From: an uncultured Acetobacteraceae bacterium
GTDB taxonomy: Bacteria; Pseudomonadota; Alphaproteobacteria; Acetobacterales; Acetobacteraceae
Reading direction: 5' to 3'
Assembly: GCA_903918315.1 (NCBI GenBank)
Contig: CAIXEA010000091.1
Coordinates: 47,127-111,126 of the forward strand
Length of the DNA stretch: 64,000 nt
Shown: positions 61,880 through 64,000 of the stretch, in pieces
Layout of the letters: each line of letters opens with the position of its first letter
Position numbering within the stretch: the stretch's first letter is position 1
The notes under the pieces: model-generated
Seen by the model: the letters and a program-made list of their open reading frames with translations, nothing else
Databases searched by the model: none
Told to the model about the DNA's origin: nothing
Position numbers and translations under genes: made by a program

Positions 61880-62176
61880 ATGCGCCGCTTGTTCTTGATC
61901 GCCTTGCTGCTCTCGGCCAGCGCCGGCTCAGCCATCGCGCAACCGCCCCCGACCTACGCCCCGATTCCCGAACCGCGCTATGAAGTGGTGCCCCCGCCGC
62001 GTGGCGAACGCTTCCTCTGGCAGCCCGGCCATTGGCACTGGAACGGCTATCGCTACATCTGGAACGGCGGTCATTATGTGGAGCGCAGACCCTATTACCG
62101 GCATTGGATCGCGGGCCATTGGGAATGGGCGCCGCGCTGGGGCCGGTATGTCTGGCGCCCGGCCCATTGGGACTGA
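61880..62176 (+). CDS. Small exported YxWGxW-type repeat protein
   Basis: A 98-residue secreted protein. The signal peptide (MRRLFLIALLLSASAGSAIA) is followed by a short Pro-rich linker and three Trp/His-rich repeats of the form WxPGHWxWNGYRYxW (about 46-92), ending RYVWRPAHWD. Similar YxWGxW repeats occur in proteobacterial periplasmic proteins of unknown role. ATG 61880 is preceded by AGGAGA. It is followed by the SMP-30 gene after 9 bp. Confidence 0.8.
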   Translation: MRRLFLIALLLSASAGSAIAQPPPTYAPIPEPRYEVVPPPRGERFLWQPGHWHWNGYRYIWNGGHYVERRPYYRHWIAGHWEWAPRWGRYVWRPAHWD

Positions 62177-62185
62177 GGGCATCGC

Positions 62186-63070
62186 ATGACACACCCGATC
62201 CCCACGCTGCAGGTTCATGCCTCGGCCGTGTTTTCGACCATCCCGGAGCATCTGGCCAGGCGCGCCAACGGCCAGCGGGCCGGCTTTCTGGAGGGCCCTT
62301 CGATCGACCGGGCGGGCAACCTGCTTTGCGTCGATATTCAGGCGGGGCGGATCTACCGCATCTCCATGGACAAGCGGTGGGAGGTCCTGGTCGAATATGA
62401 TGGCACCCCGAACGGCCTGAAGCTGCACAAGGATGGCCGCGCCTTCATCGCAGACCGCAAGAACGGGCTGATGGTGCTGAACACCGCGACCGGCTCGATC
62501 GAATGCCTGCTCCCTGGTCCCCGGGCCGGGGAGCGGTTCAAGGGGCTCAACGACCTGCATTTCGCGTCCAACGGGGATCTGTATTTCACCGACCAGGGCC
62601 GCAGCGGGCTACAGGACCCGACCGGCCATGTCTACAAGCTGACCGCCGCGGGTGGGTTGGAGACGGTGATCGCCAACGCCCCCAGCCCCAACGGCCTGGT
62701 GCTGAACAAGCGGGAGACGGCGCTCTATGTCGCAGTGACCCGCGCCAATGCGGTCTGGCGTATCGACCTGGACGATCCGGCCCGGCGCGCCGGCCTGTTC
62801 GCGCAATTGCCCTGCGCCGGGCCGGACGGGGTGGCGCTGGATGACGACGGGCATGTGGTGGTCGCCCATCCCACCCTGGGCGGGGTCTGGGTCTATAGCC
62901 GCATCGGCCTGCCGCTGCACTTCATCGCGACCAGTGCGGGGGAGATGACCACCAACATCGCCTTCGGCGGGGCTGACAACAAGACCCTGTTCATCACCGA
63001 GTCCCGCACCGGCTCGATCCTGTCGGCGCGGTTACCGGTGGCGGGGCGGGCGATGTTCTCGCACGCCTGA
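62186..63070 (+). CDS. SMP-30/gluconolactonase-type hydrolase
   Basis: A 294-residue six-bladed beta-propeller lactonase. Blade motifs include EGPSIDRAGNLLCVDIQAGRIYRI, PNGLKLHKDGRAFIADR, LNDLHFASNGDLYFTDQG (Asn/Asp metal ligands), APSPNGLVLNKRETALYVAVT and GPDGVALDDDGHVVVAHPTLGGVWVY. It hydrolyses sugar lactones or related esters with a divalent metal. No signal peptide is seen. ATG 62186. It is convergent with an HpcH/HpaI aldolase with no gap (63070/63071). Together with the aldolase it suggests sugar-acid catabolism. Confidence 0.9.
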   Translation: MTHPIPTLQVHASAVFSTIPEHLARRANGQRAGFLEGPSIDRAGNLLCVDIQAGRIYRISMDKRWEVLVEYDGTPNGLKLHKDGRAFIADRKNGLMVLNTATGSIECLLPGPRAGERFKGLNDLHFASNGDLYFTDQGRSGLQDPTGHVYKLTAAGGLETVIANAPSPNGLVLNKRETALYVAVTRANAVWRIDLDDPARRAGLFAQLPCAGPDGVALDDDGHVVVAHPTLGGVWVYSRIGLPLHFIATSAGEMTTNIAFGGADNKTLFITESRTGSILSARLPVAGRAMFSHA

Positions 63071-63871
63071 TCAGACCGCGATGCCGCGCACGAACTTCGC
63101 CTTCGCGGTGCAGGCGGCCAACAGGAACGCCAGATCGGTGCCGGTGGACACATAGCGCGCGCCCATCTGCACGAACTGCGTCATCAGATCGTCACGGGAT
63201 GCGAGACCCCCGACGCCCACATGTTTGCCGACTTTCCGCGCCGCGGCGATGCAGCGTTCGAACGCGGCTTTCAGGCGGGGATGGTCGTATTGCCCGACGA
63301 TGCCCATTTCGCCGCAGAGGTCGTTGCTGCCAATCAGCAACATATCGACGCCTTCGGTGGCGATGATTTCCTCCACATTTTCCAGGGCGGCGAGGGTTTC
63401 CATCATCACCACCAATGACGTGGCGTCGTTCATCGCGGCCTGGGTCTCGGTGATCGGGAAGCTGCGGTAGTGGTATTGCGACAGCGCCCCGCCGGAGGAG
63501 CGGTGACCGATGGGCGGGAACTTCACCAGCTCCACCATTTCCCGCGCTTCGGCAGCGGAACGGATGTGTGGCGTAATGACCCCCATGGCGCCGCCGTCGA
63601 GCACGCGGCAGATATATTCCGGGGTATTGGCGGGCACGCGCACCAGCGGGGTAATGCCGATCTGCTGGGCAGATTGGCAGATTTGGCAGACGGCGTCGAT
63701 GGAGAGGGTGTTGTGCTCCATATCGACATAGATCGTATCGAACCCGGCGGTCTGGGCGACGCGGGCGATTTCGATGGTGCGGGAATAGCGCACGGTCATG
63801 GAGGCGACGACCTCGTTACGGGCCAGCTTTTCCTTCATGTGGTTGCGCAGGATGGAGCGGAGCTCGGACAT
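63071..63871 (-). CDS. HpcH/HpaI-family aldolase
   Basis: A 266-residue class II pyruvate aldolase of full length. Motifs are GFDTIYVDMEHNTLS, PLVRVPANTPEYICRVLDGGAMGVITPHIRSAAEA (catalytic Arg and metal site), VMMETLAALENVEEI (Glu metal ligand), LIGSNDLCGEMG and the C-terminal VQMGARYVSTGTDLAFLLAA, the strand that is missing in its paralog at 37677. It cleaves 2-keto-3-deoxy acids. ATG 63871. The SMP-30 gene is convergent. Confidence 0.9.
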   Translation of the reverse strand: MSELRSILRNHMKEKLARNEVVASMTVRYSRTIEIARVAQTAGFDTIYVDMEHNTLSIDAVCQICQSAQQIGITPLVRVPANTPEYICRVLDGGAMGVITPHIRSAAEAREMVELVKFPPIGHRSSGGALSQYHYRSFPITETQAAMNDATSLVVMMETLAALENVEEIIATEGVDMLLIGSNDLCGEMGIVGQYDHPRLKAAFERCIAAARKVGKHVGVGGLASRDDLMTQFVQMGARYVSTGTDLAFLLAACTAKAKFVRGIAV

Positions 63872-63912
63872 GGGTGTTTCCTTTGGATTGATTGGAGGAG
63901 TTTGTTTCTTCT

Positions 63913-63950
63913 CCCCCTCCCCCTGCGGGAGGGGGTTGGGGGGAGGGGGC
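63913..63950. repeat. C/G-rich hairpin repeat
   Basis: CCCCCTCCC (63913-63921) pairs with GGGAGGGGG (63927-63935) in a 9-bp stem, then a second GGGGGGAGGGGG follows. Such C/G-run palindromes are often dispersed between genes in high-GC bacteria. It lies upstream of the HpcH/HpaI gene, near the window end. Confidence 0.55.
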
Positions 63951-63986
63951 GATCCACATCCGGCCCGTGCCGTTCCACCCCTCCCC

Positions 63987-64000
63987 AGATCGGAAGAGCA
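63987..64000. other. Match to the Illumina TruSeq adapter
   Basis: The last 14 bases, AGATCGGAAGAGCA, equal the start of the standard Illumina adapter. A chance 14-base match at the exact end is improbable, so this is probably untrimmed adapter at a contig end and not genomic sequence. Confidence 0.75.

Noticed and set aside
1..64000. CRISPR array, prophage, integron or rRNA operon
   Set aside because: No regularly spaced repeats, cas genes, phage structural genes, integrase, transposase or rRNA sequence were seen on either strand.

Overview
This is a high-GC alphaproteobacterial chromosome segment. The best guess is family Acetobacteraceae, order Rhodospirillales, from an environmental rather than a host-adapted species. 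The evidence is a CcrM-type GANTC methyltransferase beside rnhB, a hopanoid block (hpnE, squalene-hopene cyclase, hpnG), an ScfR-type regulator, an IalB-like periplasmic protein, two PEP-CTERM proteins, and many acyl-CoA dehydrogenase-like and CaiB/BaiF genes. The genus cannot be fixed from sequence alone.

Layout. 1-3.2 kb: the start of an Nramp metal transporter, two small exported proteins, and ccrM-rnhB. 3.4-7.2 kb: a flavoprotein of the acyl-CoA dehydrogenase superfamily, an MFS carrier and two small catabolic-type proteins. 7.4-11.8 kb: DUF1489 and the hopanoid genes. 11.8-17.7 kb: a sensor histidine kinase, a glycogen-debranching-type glucosidase and an ScfR-type regulator. 17.8-28.1 kb: a catabolic stretch (enolase-superfamily enzyme, NHL protein, lone ABC ATPase, aminotransferase, P450, acyl-CoA ligase, CoA transferase, GlcG/HbpS protein, flavoprotein). 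28.1-31.5 kb: a repeat-rich accessory patch with an HGGxSTG protein, a glycine-rich PEP-CTERM protein and a lone Phd-like antitoxin. 31.6-37.5 kb: an M20 amidase and flavoprotein, then an aroE-amidohydrolase-azlC-azlD operon. 37.7-45.3 kb: a short HpcH aldolase, altronate-dehydratase-like enzyme, CoA transferase, PEP-CTERM protein, AidB-like flavoprotein and GFA protein. 45.4-48.5 kb: a desaturase, a WcbI-GSCFA pair and tRNA-Arg(ACG). 48.6-51.8 kb: leuC-leuD-leuB. 51.9-53.1 kb: a decayed MazF-type toxin-antitoxin locus and low-GC debris. 53.1-57.4 kb: rlmN, an IalB-like protein, an SpoU methyltransferase, a SAM methyltransferase and a headless regulator. 57.6-64 kb: DsbA/HCCA and FAH enzymes, a GT39 membrane enzyme, DUF1003, an SMP-30 lactonase and a second HpcH aldolase.

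Much of the window looks like catabolism of organic acids, sugar acids and acyl-CoAs (SMP-30 lactonase, enolase-superfamily and UxaA dehydratases, two HpcH/HpaI aldolases, FAH hydrolase, two class III CoA transferases). It is interspersed with housekeeping blocks (leuCDB, aroE, rnhB, rlmN, tRNA-Arg). That reading is inferred from families; no complete pathway is visible.

The least ordinary features are: two copies of a palindromic repeat with long inverted arms (38.4 and 42.8 kb); three near-identical in-frame 24-bp repeats in the HGGxSTG gene; a toxin-antitoxin locus with a nonsense codon, a lost start and a frameshift; five GANTC sites in 116 bp at the rnhB/ccrM junction; and a 14-base match to the Illumina adapter at the very end of the window, which suggests a contig end or assembly artefact.
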